A DNA stretch of 64,000 nucleotides from Alloalcanivorax dieselolei B5 (GCF_000300005.1 NC_018691.1:62001-126000), one strand, 5' to 3'. Shown: positions 27,811 through 36,226, counted from the first letter of the stretch. Numbers and translations: made by a program. The notes: generated by a model from the sequence alone, not told the origin.

Positions 27811-28419
27811 ATGACCCGCATTCTTTACCTGCAGAGCAGCATCTTTGGTGACCAGGGCCAGTCCAGCCAGATGGCCACGGCCTTCATCGAGGCTTATCAG
27901 GCCCGGCACCCCGGCACCGAAGTGGTGGTCCGCGATCTGGTCAATGACGGCGTGCCTCATCTGGACCTGGCCCGTGCCGGTGCGCTGCGCGGCTTTGCTG
28001 ATAGCCTGGACGATGAGCAGAAAGCGGTACTGGCTCTGTCCGATGCCCTGGTGGAAGAGCTGCGGGCGGCGGATTTAGTGGTGGTCGGATTGCCGATGTA
28101 CAACTTCGGCGTGCCCACCCAGTTCAAAGCCTGGTTCGACCATATCGCCCGGGCCGGAGTGACCTTCCGCTACACCGCTAACGGTCCGGAAGGGCTGGTG
28201 GCTGACCGCCCGGTGCGGGTGTTCGCCTCTCACGGCGGTTTTCATGTGGGCCAGCCCCATGAAACCAGCACCACCTTTATCAAAGCGATTTTCGGCTTCA
28301 TCGGCATTGAGGACGTGCGCTTCATTTACGCCGAGGGTTTGAACATTAGTGAGGATGTGAAAGAGGAAGCCCTGGAAAAGGCGCGAGTGGAAACAGAAGC
28401 GGCGCTGGCGGCCCTGTAA
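27811..28419 (+). CDS. FMN-dependent NADH:quinone/azo reductase (AzoR-like)
   Basis: A 202-residue flavodoxin-fold reductase (ILYLQSSIFGDQGQSSQMA phosphate loop, GLPMYNFGVPTQFKAWFDHIARAGVTF, ASHGG) of the AzoR/NQO family. It reduces quinones by two electrons using NAD(P)H, avoiding semiquinone radicals, and can also cleave azo dyes. The start at 27811 gives the usual length, with GGAG about ten bases upstream. It heads a three-gene run with the glutathionyl-hydroquinone reductase and pirin genes. Confidence 0.92.
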   Translation: MTRILYLQSSIFGDQGQSSQMATAFIEAYQARHPGTEVVVRDLVNDGVPHLDLARAGALRGFADSLDDEQKAVLALSDALVEELRAADLVVVGLPMYNFGVPTQFKAWFDHIARAGVTFRYTANGPEGLVADRPVRVFASHGGFHVGQPHETSTTFIKAIFGFIGIEDVRFIYAEGLNISEDVKEEALEKARVETEAALAAL

Positions 28420-28467
28420 ATCACCGCGATCGGCTGACGCGGCAAACGGCAAAGTAAGGAGAGCACC

Positions 28468-29472
28468 ATGGGATTATTGGTGGACGGTAAATGGCAGGAT
28501 AAGTGGTACGACACCGACAGTACCGGTGGCCGCTTCAAGCGGTCGGAAAGCCAATTCCGCAACTGGGTAACCGCCGATGGCGAGGCCGGGCCCAGTGGCG
28601 AGGGCGGCTTCAAGGCGGAAAGCGGGCGCTACCATCTGTACGTTTCCTATGCCTGCCCCTGGGCCCACCGAGCCTTGGTAATGCGGGCCTGGAAAGGGCT
28701 GGAAGAACACATCGGTGTTTCCGTGGTGCACCCGTTGATGTTGGAAAATGGCTGGGAGCTTGGTACGGATTTCGACGGCGCCACGGGCGACCCGCTGTAC
28801 GGTCTGAGCAAGCTGTACGAGCTGTATTTGAAGGCCGATCCACAGTACACCGGCCGGGTCACGGTGCCGGTGCTGTGGGACAAACAGCGTGAAACCATTG
28901 TCAGCAATGAGTCGGCGGAAATCATTCGCATGCTCAACCAGGCCTTTGACGGTCTGGGCGCGAAGGCCGGTGACTATTATCCGGAGTCGTTACGCACGGA
29001 GATCGATGCCGTCAATGACACCGTCTATAACCGCGTCAATAACGGCGTCTACAAGGCCGGTTTCGCCACCAGCCAGGGGGCCTATGACGAAGCGGTGGTG
29101 TCACTGTTCGACACCCTGGAAGAGTTGGAGCAGCGGCTGAGCCGGCAACGGTATCTGGTGGGCAATACACTCACCGAAGCGGATTTGCGGCTGTGGACCA
29201 CGCTGGCGCGTTTCGATGCGGTTTACGTCACCCATTTCAAATGCGACCGGCGCCGCATCAGTGATTACCCGAACCTCAACGGGCTGCTGCGTGAACTGTA
29301 TCAACTGCCCGGTGTGACGGAGACCGTGCATATGGATCACATCCGTCACCATTATTTCCGCAGTCACCCGACGGTGAACCCCCACGGGATCATCCCGATC
29401 GGGCCGGAACTGGATTTTACCGCGCCGCATCAGCGTGAACGGCTGGGCGAGCGGGAAGTACGTGGCGCCTGA
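28468..29472 (+). CDS. yqjG: Glutathionyl-hydroquinone reductase (YqjG type)
   Basis: A 334-residue Xi-class glutathione transferase-like enzyme. SYACPWAHRALVMRAWKG carries the catalytic Cys (about residue 63) of the family, with ETIVSNESAEIIRMLN and FDAVYVTHFKCD further on. It releases glutathione from glutathionyl-hydroquinones formed when quinones meet glutathione. The ribosome-binding site AAGGAGA precedes the ATG. It follows the azoR-like gene by 48 bases and uses glutathione supplied through gshB. Confidence 0.94.
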   Translation: MGLLVDGKWQDKWYDTDSTGGRFKRSESQFRNWVTADGEAGPSGEGGFKAESGRYHLYVSYACPWAHRALVMRAWKGLEEHIGVSVVHPLMLENGWELGTDFDGATGDPLYGLSKLYELYLKADPQYTGRVTVPVLWDKQRETIVSNESAEIIRMLNQAFDGLGAKAGDYYPESLRTEIDAVNDTVYNRVNNGVYKAGFATSQGAYDEAVVSLFDTLEELEQRLSRQRYLVGNTLTEADLRLWTTLARFDAVYVTHFKCDRRRISDYPNLNGLLRELYQLPGVTETVHMDHIRHHYFRSHPTVNPHGIIPIGPELDFTAPHQRERLGEREVRGA

Positions 29473-29512
29473 TCCTGGGCACCATGAAAGCCCCAAGGGG
29501 CGAGGAGGAAAC

Positions 29513-30367
29513 ATGAAAGACAGACAAGTGCTGCATACCATCCGGGCCATGGAAACCTCTGACGGCGCCGGCGTGCGGCTCAAGCGCGCCCTGGGTCAAA
29601 ACCCGGCGGTGCGTCTGGATCCGTTCCTGATGCTGGATGCGTTCTCCTCTGATAACCCGGACGACTATATTGCCGGTTTTCCGCCCCACCCTCACCGGGG
29701 ATTCGAGACCGTCACCTACCTGGTGGAAGGCCACATGCGCCACCGCGATCACCTGGGTAACGAGGGCGATCTGCAACAGGGCGGTGTGCAGTGGATGACC
29801 GCCGGGCGCGGCATCATCCACGAGGAAATGCCGCAGCAGGAAGACGGTTTGCTGCGCGGTTTCCAGTTGTGGATCAATCTGCCGGCGGCGGAAAAAATGA
29901 AACCCGCTGGCTATCGCGATATCCATGATCGCGAAATACCGCGGCTGGATCTGGCGACCGGCGGGCAGATCAAGGCGATTGCCGGGAAAGTGGACCTTGC
30001 CGGTGAGTCACTCACCGCGCCGGTGCACGGCGGCAGTACCGACCCGCTCTACCTGGATGTGATATTGCGCCCCGGCGAGAGCGTCGCGGTACCGCTGACA
30101 CCGGGCTACAACGCTTTCCTGTATCTGTTCGAAGGCGCGGTGACGGTGGCGGAAGACACGGTGTCGGTGGACCATGTGGCGGTACTCACCGACGGTGACC
30201 GGGTCACCCTGGTCGCTGGACGGGACGGCGCCCGGTTGCTGCTGCTGACGGGCCGGCCGCTGGGTGAGCCGGTGGCACAGTACGGCCCCTTCGTGATGAA
30301 CACGCAGGAGGAGCTGGAACAGGCCCTGCAGGATTATCGCAACGGGACTCTCACCGAACCGGCCTGA
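29513..30367 (+). CDS. Pirin-family protein
   Basis: A 284-residue bicupin. HPHRGFETVTYLVEG and GRGIIHEEMP hold the His/Glu metal-binding residues of pirins; some members (YhaK, YhhW) have quercetinase activity or act as redox sensors. The ATG at 29513 follows GGAGG; an earlier in-frame Met would lie inside the previous gene. It ends the quinone-defence operon, followed by a strong terminator. Confidence 0.92.
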   Translation: MKDRQVLHTIRAMETSDGAGVRLKRALGQNPAVRLDPFLMLDAFSSDNPDDYIAGFPPHPHRGFETVTYLVEGHMRHRDHLGNEGDLQQGGVQWMTAGRGIIHEEMPQQEDGLLRGFQLWINLPAAEKMKPAGYRDIHDREIPRLDLATGGQIKAIAGKVDLAGESLTAPVHGGSTDPLYLDVILRPGESVAVPLTPGYNAFLYLFEGAVTVAEDTVSVDHVAVLTDGDRVTLVAGRDGARLLLLTGRPLGEPVAQYGPFVMNTQEELEQALQDYRNGTLTEPA

Positions 30368-30380
30368 GGCCAATGCTCCA

Positions 30381-30407
30381 AGCCCCGCTTCGGCGGGGCT
30401 TTTCTTT
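30381..30407 (+). terminator. Intrinsic terminator after pirin gene
   Basis: AGCCCCGC-TTCG-GCGGGGCT forms an eight-base-pair stem with a stable UUCG-type loop, followed by TTTCTTT. It lies 13 bases after the pirin stop codon. Confidence 0.9.
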
Positions 30408-30451
30408 ACTCTTTATAGCCCGCCGCTCATCGCGTCTGCTCTCGTGGCGAA

Positions 30452-30766
30452 TCAGGCCGCACTCAATGGCTTGATCCGCGCGACCTCTTTGCCAATGGCT
30501 TTGGCCGCATCCCATAAATCCACCGCGCGCTGGGCGTTGAGCCAGAACTCCGGTGAGTTGCCGAACAGGCGCGCCAGTCGCAGCGCCATTTCCGGGCTCA
30601 GCGCGCGCCGTTCCCGCAGCAGCTCATTGATGGACTGACGGGACACGCCCACCGCCGTGGCCAGGCGGGTCACGGTGAGCTGGTAATCGGGCATGAAATC
30701 CTCGCGCAGCATCTCGCCAGGATGGGTGGGACGGCGTTCCAGGCCTGACAAGCTTTCCGGCGTCAT
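30452..30766 (-). CDS. higA: HigA-family antitoxin/regulator, no toxin gene beside it
   Basis: A 104-residue XRE-type helix-turn-helix protein of the HigA/VapI group: HPGEMLREDFMPDYQLTVTRLATAVGVSRQSINELLRERRALSPEMALRLARLFGNSPEFWLNAQ. Such proteins neutralise HigB mRNA interferases and repress their own operon. The start at 30766 has GGGGAGG upstream. A higB gene would normally lie directly upstream (30767-31060 on the minus strand), but that stretch has no HigB-like sequence and instead holds a promoter and an inverted-repeat element. It is therefore an orphan antitoxin or an independent regulator. Confidence 0.88.
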   Translation of the reverse strand: MTPESLSGLERRPTHPGEMLREDFMPDYQLTVTRLATAVGVSRQSINELLRERRALSPEMALRLARLFGNSPEFWLNAQRAVDLWDAAKAIGKEVARIKPLSAA

Positions 30767-30863
30767 GAGACCTCCCCTGATTCGTTGATGCGTATGGCGT
30801 GTTGTTCCTGGCGACTGCGTTAACAATGTCCCCGGGTTCGTTTGTCGGTGAAGGTTAAAATTA

Positions 30864-30892
30864 TTTGTATCGTGTCACGTGACCGATGTCAA
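30864..30892 (-). promoter_or_regulatory. higA promoter with GTCACGTGAC operator in the spacer
   Basis: On the minus strand TTGACA (30892-30887) is followed after 17 bases by TACAAA (30869-30864), a good sigma-70 promoter about 100 bases before higA. The perfect ten-base palindrome GTCACGTGAC (30874-30883) lies between the boxes, the expected place for HigA self-repression. Confidence 0.65.
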
Positions 30893-30946
30893 TAAAAAGA
30901 AAGATTCATCACGGAATAACGGGACTGAGTGCCTTCATCGGGGGCT

Positions 30947-31052
30947 CGGGTCTGTACGGAGGCCTTCCGGGATCGCCGTGAATACGTCCATGTAAGCTCC
31001 CGGTTTGACGTCCCTGTCAAACAGGGTCCCGGAAGGCCTCCGTACAGACCCG
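30947..31052. repeat. Composite inverted-repeat element 1
   Basis: Perfect 26-base arms (30947-30972 and 31027-31052) enclose a core with GCCGTGAATAC, TCCATGTAAGCTCCCGG and an inner hairpin GTTTGAC/GTCAAAC (31003-31009, 31016-31022). The core recurs, inverted, in element 2, but the outer arms are unrelated to those of element 2. No protein coding function is credible. Confidence 0.85.
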
Positions 31053-31186
31053 CTTCGAGTGAACCGCAATGTTCCGGGCCCGAACAACGACGAACCTTTT
31101 TGGAAAGGGGGGGCGCGTTACCCACAGCCCATCGTGGTTTTTTGGGAGCGGCTGGAAGGACACTCATGCCTGCTGGCTACCTCGAA

Positions 31187-31294
31187 GCTGATCGGCGTTA
31201 CGCCTTTGCGGGACCCTGTCGAACAGGGATGTTCGACCGGGAGCTTACATGGATGTATTCACGGCGTTCCCGTAAAGGCGTAACGCCGATCAGC
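31187..31294. repeat. Composite inverted-repeat element 2 (inverted relative to element 1)
   Basis: Arms of 27 bases (31187-31213 and 31268-31294) are complementary with a single mismatch. The core is the reverse complement of that of element 1 with about ten differences, including paired changes in the inner hairpin. The two elements and the 134 bases between them (31053-31186), in which I recognise no gene, fill most of the 614-base gap between higA and pilU. Confidence 0.85.
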
Positions 31295-31341
31295 GTCCCC
31301 GATGGAGAGTCATATCGTTTCCCTCTAAACCGGGAGGAACC

Positions 31342-31367
31342 AAAAAAAGGCGGTCTTCGAGACCGCC
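31342..31367 (-). terminator. Intrinsic terminator of pilT-pilU
   Basis: On the minus strand GGCGGTCT-CGA-AGACCGCC is followed by seven T. It begins 14 bases after the pilU stop. Confidence 0.9.
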
Positions 31368-31380
31368 GAGGCAGGAAAAA

Positions 31381-32502
31381 TCAGTCCGAGTCCTCGATGC
31401 TCAGGCCACGGGTGGCGTGGTCCAGGCTGGAGGCGTCGGTTTCGTTGGCGAGCTTGATCATCAGACGCAGATCGTTGGGGGAGTCGGCGTGGGCAATCGC
31501 GTCCTCGTAAGTGATTTCACCGGCGTCATAAAGATCATAGAGGGCCTGATCGAAAGTCTGCATGCCCTGCTCCCGGGATTTGCCCATCAGCGCCTTGAGC
31601 AAATGCACTTCGCCTTTACGGATATGGTCCGCCACCAGTGGCGTGTTCAGCAGCACTTCGATGGCGGCGCGGCGGCCCTTGCCGTCCGGAGTCGGGATCA
31701 GTTGTTGGGCGATGATGCCGCGCAGGTTCAGGGAGAGGTCCATCCATAACTGCCGGTGACGGTCGGCCGGGAAAAAGTGAATGATCCGGTCCAGCGCCTG
31801 GTTGGCGTTGTTGGCATGCAGGGTGGCCAGGCACAGATGGCCGGTTTCGGCGAAAGCGATGGCGTAATCCATCACCTCGCGGCTGCGGATCTCACCGATC
31901 AGAATCACATCCGGCGCCTGTCGCAGGGTGTTCTTGAGAGCGATCTCGAAACTGTCCGTATCCAGACCCACTTCCCGTTGTGTAACAATGCAGCCCTGGT
32001 GCTGGTGGATGAATTCGATCGGATCCTCAATAGAGATGATGTGGCCTTTGGAATTGCGATTACGGTGGCCGATCATCGACGCCAGCGATGTGGATTTCCC
32101 GGTGCCGGTGGCGCCGACGAAAATCACCAGGCCGCGCTTGGTCATCGCCAGGTCCTTGATGATCGGCGGCAGCCGCAGCTCGTCCACATCGGGAATTTTG
32201 GTCTCGATGCGCCGCAACACCATGCCCACCAGGTTCCGCTGATAGAAGGCGGAAACGCGGAAGCGGCCGATGCCCCGCGAGGACAGCGCGAAGTTGCATT
32301 CGTGCTGGTCGACGAACTCCTTGCGCTGTTTTTCCGACATCACACCGAACACCAGGTCCCGGGTCATGTCCGGGGTCAGGGCGTTACGGGTAACCGGCAC
32401 CACCTTGCCGTGGACTTTCATACTTGGCGGGACACCGGCGGTGATGAACAGGTCCGAGCCGCCTTTTTGCACCATCAGTTTGAGCAGGTCTTCGAATTCC
32501 AT
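31381..32502 (-). CDS. pilU: PilU, accessory pilus retraction ATPase
   Basis: A 373-residue PilT/PilU-family secretion ATPase: Walker A GATGTGKS at 130-137, Asp box HIISIEDPIEFIHQH, Walker B VILIGEIRSREVMDYAI, and His box ETGHLCLATLHANNA. The C-terminal tail past residue 345 is longer than in PilT, as expected for PilU. It supports PilT in pilus retraction and twitching. It follows pilT by 18 bases in one operon ended by a terminator. Confidence 0.95.
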   Translation of the reverse strand: MEFEDLLKLMVQKGGSDLFITAGVPPSMKVHGKVVPVTRNALTPDMTRDLVFGVMSEKQRKEFVDQHECNFALSSRGIGRFRVSAFYQRNLVGMVLRRIETKIPDVDELRLPPIIKDLAMTKRGLVIFVGATGTGKSTSLASMIGHRNRNSKGHIISIEDPIEFIHQHQGCIVTQREVGLDTDSFEIALKNTLRQAPDVILIGEIRSREVMDYAIAFAETGHLCLATLHANNANQALDRIIHFFPADRHRQLWMDLSLNLRGIIAQQLIPTPDGKGRRAAIEVLLNTPLVADHIRKGEVHLLKALMGKSREQGMQTFDQALYDLYDAGEITYEDAIAHADSPNDLRLMIKLANETDASSLDHATRGLSIEDSD

Positions 32503-32520
32503 GGGCGCTCACCGCTGCGT

Positions 32521-33555
32521 TCAGATTGAGTCCGGGGACTTGGCTTTTTCCCGGGCCACTTCGCGGGATACCAGCCCCCGCTGCACCAGTCCTTGCAGGC
32601 ATTGATCCAGGGTCTGCATGCCCACCGAGGCGCCGGTCTGGATCGCCGAATACATCTGCGCCACCTTGTCCTCGCGAATCAGGTTTCGAATCGCCGGGGT
32701 GCCGATCATGATTTCGTGGGCGGCCACCCGGCCGCCGCCGTTTTTCTTCATCAGCGTTTGCGACACCACCGCCTGCAGCGACTCGGAGAGCATGGAACGG
32801 ACCATGGCCTTCTCCTCGGCGGGGAACACGTCCACCACCCGGTCGATGGTCTTGGCGGCGCTGGTGGTGTGCAGGGTGCCGAACACCAGGTGACCGGTTT
32901 CGGCGGCGGTCAGCGCCAGACGAATGGTCTCCAGGTCCCGCATCTCCCCCACCAGGATGATGTCCGGATCCTCCCGCAGCGCCGAGCGCAGGGCTTCGGC
33001 GAAACCATGGGTGTCCCGGTGCACTTCCCGCTGGTTGACCAGACATTTCTTCGATTCATGGACGAATTCAATCGGGTCCTCAATGGTGAGGATGTGTTCG
33101 TAGCGGGTGTTATTGATGTAATCCATCATCGCCGCCAGCGTGGTGGACTTACCGGAGCCGGTGGGGCCGGTAACCAGCACGATGCCGCGCGGCAGCGAGG
33201 CGATGTTCTGGAACACCTTGCCCATGCCCAGTTCCTCCATGCTCAGCACCTTGGAGGGAATGGTCCGGAATACGGCGCCGGCGCCCCGATTCTGATTGAA
33301 GGCGTTGACCCGGAAACGCGCCACGCTGGGCACATCGAAGGAGAAGTCGGTTTCCAGGAACTCCTCGTAGTCCTTGCGCTGCTTGTCGTTCATGATCTCG
33401 TAGATCAGGGAGTGCACTTCCTTGTGCTCCATGGGCGGCAGATTGATGCGGCGCACGTCGCCGTCCACGCGAATCATCGGCGGCAGGCCGGCGGACAGGT
33501 GCAGATCCGAAGCGCCGTTTTTGGCGCTGAAGGCGAGCAATTCGGTGATATCCAT
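32521..33555 (-). CDS. pilT: PilT, type IV pilus retraction ATPase
   Basis: A 344-residue hexameric ATPase that disassembles pilin at the pilus base. MDITELLAFSAKNGASDLHL, Walker A GPTGSGKS at 130-137, DIILVGEMRDLETIRLAL and the C-terminal AIRNLIRE retraction motif are all present. Length equals the Pseudomonas protein when started at 33555. It is divergent from yggS with 118 bases between, as in Pseudomonas. Confidence 0.97.
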   Translation of the reverse strand: MDITELLAFSAKNGASDLHLSAGLPPMIRVDGDVRRINLPPMEHKEVHSLIYEIMNDKQRKDYEEFLETDFSFDVPSVARFRVNAFNQNRGAGAVFRTIPSKVLSMEELGMGKVFQNIASLPRGIVLVTGPTGSGKSTTLAAMMDYINNTRYEHILTIEDPIEFVHESKKCLVNQREVHRDTHGFAEALRSALREDPDIILVGEMRDLETIRLALTAAETGHLVFGTLHTTSAAKTIDRVVDVFPAEEKAMVRSMLSESLQAVVSQTLMKKNGGGRVAAHEIMIGTPAIRNLIREDKVAQMYSAIQTGASVGMQTLDQCLQGLVQRGLVSREVAREKAKSPDSI

Positions 33556-33673
33556 GGGTTGCTTATATAGTGTTGTGTGATTCGTTCCGGCCGACCCCCG
33601 AAAACCCGATGACCGAAACACTCAGTAAAAAGTATCAGCCATAAACTAACCCCTGGATGCCCACCGTTCAATC

Positions 33674-34378
33674 ATGAAGCACAGTGAAACACCATATACC
33701 TCGATTCGCGCACGAATTGACGACGCCTGTCACCGGTCCGGAAGGGATCCCGCGCGGGTGACCCTGCTGGCGGTCAGCAAGACGCGATCGGCCGGGGACG
33801 TGGCCGCGTTGGCGGATCAGGGCCAGTACCACTTTGGCGAGAACTATCTGCAGGAAGCGCTGGACAAGATCCGGGAACTGGCGGACCGGGACCTGACCTG
33901 GCATTTCATCGGCCCGATCCAGTCCAACAAGACCCGTGACATCGCCGCCCATTTCCACTGGGTGCACTCCGTGGACCGGGCCAGAATCGCCGAGCGCCTG
34001 AACGCTCAGCGCCCCGAAGGGCTGGCACCACTGAATGTTTGCATTCAGGTGAATGTGGATGCGGAAGACAGCAAAAGCGGTGTGGCGCTGGCGGACGTCC
34101 CTGCCCTCGCCGCCCGCTTCCAGCAATGGCCGCGCCTGCGTTTGCGCGGGCTGATGGCGATTCCCCGGGCGGACGCCGCCGATGGCGGCCGGGACGCCTT
34201 TCGTCGACTCGCCATGACACTGTCACAATTGCGCAATACAATGCCGGCCCTTGATACGCTTTCCATGGGCATGAGCGCGGACTATCCGGTGGCGATCGAT
34301 GAGGGCGCCACCATCGTGCGCCTGGGCACCGCCCTGTTCGGTCCGCGCCCGCCCAAGGCGAGTAATCCCGCGGTATGA
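33674..34378 (+). CDS. yggS: YggS/PROSC-type PLP homeostasis protein
   Basis: A 234-residue single-domain alanine-racemase-fold protein. K36 in LLAVSKT binds pyridoxal phosphate; HFGENYLQEA, WHFIGPIQSNKT and SMGMSADYPVAI are family motifs. It buffers PLP and affects amino-acid and vitamin B6 balance rather than acting as a racemase. The proC gene follows on the same strand. Confidence 0.95.
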   Translation: MKHSETPYTSIRARIDDACHRSGRDPARVTLLAVSKTRSAGDVAALADQGQYHFGENYLQEALDKIRELADRDLTWHFIGPIQSNKTRDIAAHFHWVHSVDRARIAERLNAQRPEGLAPLNVCIQVNVDAEDSKSGVALADVPALAARFQQWPRLRLRGLMAIPRADAADGGRDAFRRLAMTLSQLRNTMPALDTLSMGMSADYPVAIDEGATIVRLGTALFGPRPPKASNPAV

Positions 34379-34410
34379 CCACGGCGGGACCTGAACATGG
34401 GAAGGAACGC

Positions 34411-35223
34411 ATGGCACAACAGCTAATCGGATTCATCGGCGCCGGCAACATGGCCACCAGCCTGGCCGGAGGCATGATCGCCAAGGGCATTCGCCCCGCC
34501 CGTATTTGGATGAGCGACCCCTCCCGGGATCGCCTCGACGAAGTGTCCCAGCAGCACCGCGTCCACGTGGCCACGGATAACCTGGAAGTGGCCCAGCGGG
34601 TGGATGCCCTGGTGCTGTCGGTGAAGCCGCAGATGATGGCATCGGTATGCGCTGATTTGCGTTCCGTGGTGGCGGAACGGCGGCCGCTGGTGATTTCCAT
34701 CGCCGCCGGTGTCACGGTGGCCAACCTGCGTGACTGGCTCGGCGAGGAGGTGCCCATCGTGCGCTGCATGCCGAATACGCCGGCGCTGGTGCAGGCCGGC
34801 GCCACCGGTCTGTACGCCGCCGAAGGCGTGGATGACAGCCAGAAAGCCCTGGCCGCCCAGGTATTGGGGGCGGTGGGTCTGACGTTCTGGTTCGATAACG
34901 AGCAGTCGCTGGATGCGGTGACCGCCGTTTCCGGCTCCGGCCCGGCCTATTTCTTCCTGCTGATGGAAGCGCTGATTGACGCCGCCAAGGCCCAGGGCCT
35001 GGACGCCGCCACCGCCCGCCAGTTGGTGCTGCAGACCGCCTGGGGCGCCGCGCAACTGGCGATCACCAGCGAGGCGGGCCCGGATGTGCTGCGTCAGCGC
35101 GTCACCAGCCCCGGCGGCACCACCGCCGCCGCCCTGGAAGTCTTCGAGGAAGCCGGCTTCCGCGAGCATGTCCAGGCCGCCGTCGCCGCCGCCCGCGAAC
35201 GCTCCGAAGAGCTGGCTGGGTAA
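34411..35223 (+). CDS. proC: Pyrroline-5-carboxylate reductase
   Basis: A 270-residue enzyme for the last step of proline synthesis. IGFIGAGNMATSLAGGMI is the NAD(P)H-binding Rossmann loop; MPNTPALVQAGATGLY, VSGSGPAYFFLLMEAL and TSPGGTTAAALEVFEEAGFR are ProC signatures. I chose the ATG at 34411 with AAGGA upstream; another ATG at 34375 overlapping the yggS stop would add 12 residues. Confidence 0.95.
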   Translation: MAQQLIGFIGAGNMATSLAGGMIAKGIRPARIWMSDPSRDRLDEVSQQHRVHVATDNLEVAQRVDALVLSVKPQMMASVCADLRSVVAERRPLVISIAAGVTVANLRDWLGEEVPIVRCMPNTPALVQAGATGLYAAEGVDDSQKALAAQVLGAVGLTFWFDNEQSLDAVTAVSGSGPAYFFLLMEALIDAAKAQGLDAATARQLVLQTAWGAAQLAITSEAGPDVLRQRVTSPGGTTAAALEVFEEAGFREHVQAAVAAARERSEELAG

Positions 35224-35317
35224 ACCGAGACCGAAGCCTGCTTCGCAGCTGGGTTTACGACTGGCCACGGATGGCCAGGCCGGGCTCTCCGACCGGCACG
35301 GCGCCGCGCCATGGATG

Positions 35318-35395
35318 GCTGTGGGAAGCTTGCTTGCAAGCGAAGGGTCCACTCAGGCGTTTGCAATATTCGCTTGCAAGCAAGCTTCCCACAGC
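35318..35395. repeat. REP-like palindrome, 27-bp perfect arms
   Basis: Arms 35318-35344 and 35369-35395 are perfectly complementary and related to the 24088-24172 copy (TGTGGGAAGCTTGCTTGCAA versus TGTAGGAGCTTGCCCTGCA). The 376-base gap between proC and yggT also contains, after it, short near-direct repeats of TCAACTGTC at about 35429-35455; I see no gene in the gap. Confidence 0.88.
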
Positions 35396-35599
35396 GGCTA
35401 AAGATCAGCTGTTTTTATTTTTCCGCTCTCAACTGTCCACTATCAACTGTCAACTGCCCTCATGGGCGTTTCCTGCAACGGCGACACCCCCTCGATCCCA
35501 GGGGCCGGCTCTTTCCAATCACGTCCCCCACCGATCCGGTTTGAATTCACGCCGATTTGCCCCAATACTCTTTCGCCAAATGACACCGCCGGAGAGCCT

Positions 35600-36148
35600 A
35601 TGAACCCCCAGGGTGCCGCGATCTTCCTGATCAATGTGGCGTTCAGCATTTACATCTTCATCGTTCTGACCCGTTTTGTACTGCAACTGGCCCGGGCCGA
35701 CTTCTACAACCCGATTTCCCAGTTCGTACTGCGCGCCACCAACCCCCTGCTGGCGCCGCTGCGTCGGATCATCCCGGGTTGGCGCGGTCTGGACATCGCC
35801 TCGCTGGTGTTGGTGGTGATCCTGATCATCGCCAAGGTGCTGGTGCTTAGCGCCATTCATTACGGCTCCCTGCCCGCTGGCCTGGGTCCCGAGCTATTGC
35901 TCTACACCCTGCGTGAACTGGCGTCGCTGATCCTCAACTACGTGTTCTGGATGGTGCTGATCCGGGTGATCCTGAGCTGGATCGCGCCGGATCCGTACAA
36001 TCCGATGGTGCGGGTGATCGTACAGATCACCGAGCCGATCATGGCGCCGACCCGCCGCTTGCTGCCGGATATGGGAGGTCTGGATTTAAGCCCGCTGATC
36101 GTGTTGTTGGGGGTGCAGCTGCTGAAGATTCTGTTTCAGCTTCATTAG
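35600..36148 (+). CDS. yggT: YggT family membrane protein
   Basis: A 182-residue protein with two YggT repeats, each of two TM helices around a conserved polar loop (FYNPISQFVLRATNPLLAPLRRIIPGWRGLD and PYNPMVRVIVQITEPIMAPTRRLLPDMGGLD). Family members sit in the inner membrane with a suggested role in osmotic or cell-division stress. The start at 35600 has GGAGA upstream. The yggS-proC-yggT order is conserved in gammaproteobacteria. Confidence 0.93.
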   Translation: MNPQGAAIFLINVAFSIYIFIVLTRFVLQLARADFYNPISQFVLRATNPLLAPLRRIIPGWRGLDIASLVLVVILIIAKVLVLSAIHYGSLPAGLGPELLLYTLRELASLILNYVFWMVLIRVILSWIAPDPYNPMVRVIVQITEPIMAPTRRLLPDMGGLDLSPLIVLLGVQLLKILFQLH

Positions 36149-36165
36149 TGAGTTTCGGCTCTTTT

Positions 36166-36211
36166 CGAGGCCAATGGCCGCATTTTCAATGAAAATTGCG
36201 GATATTGGCCT
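36166..36211. repeat. Imperfect 46-base hairpin between convergent genes
   Basis: GAGGCCAAT...ATTGGCCTC with inner CCGCA and TTTTC pairings gives a stem of about 20 base pairs with a few mismatches, lying between yggT and the convergent HMG-CoA-lyase-like gene. It lacks a long T-run on either side, so a terminator role is only possible. Confidence 0.5.
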
Positions 36212-36226
36212 CATCGTTCCGGAAGC

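Noticed and set aside
30947-31294. CRISPR array or integron attC sites
   Set aside because: Only two copies in inverted orientation, with no spacers of equal length, no cas genes and no integrase nearby. Paired variable arms recall attC sites, but no core sites of that kind are seen.
30929-31510. A 193-codon open frame across the two composite repeats
   Set aside because: Its apparent peptide repeats (DRREYVHVSS, DRELTWMYSRRSRK) are only translations of the repeated DNA core in opposite orientations.
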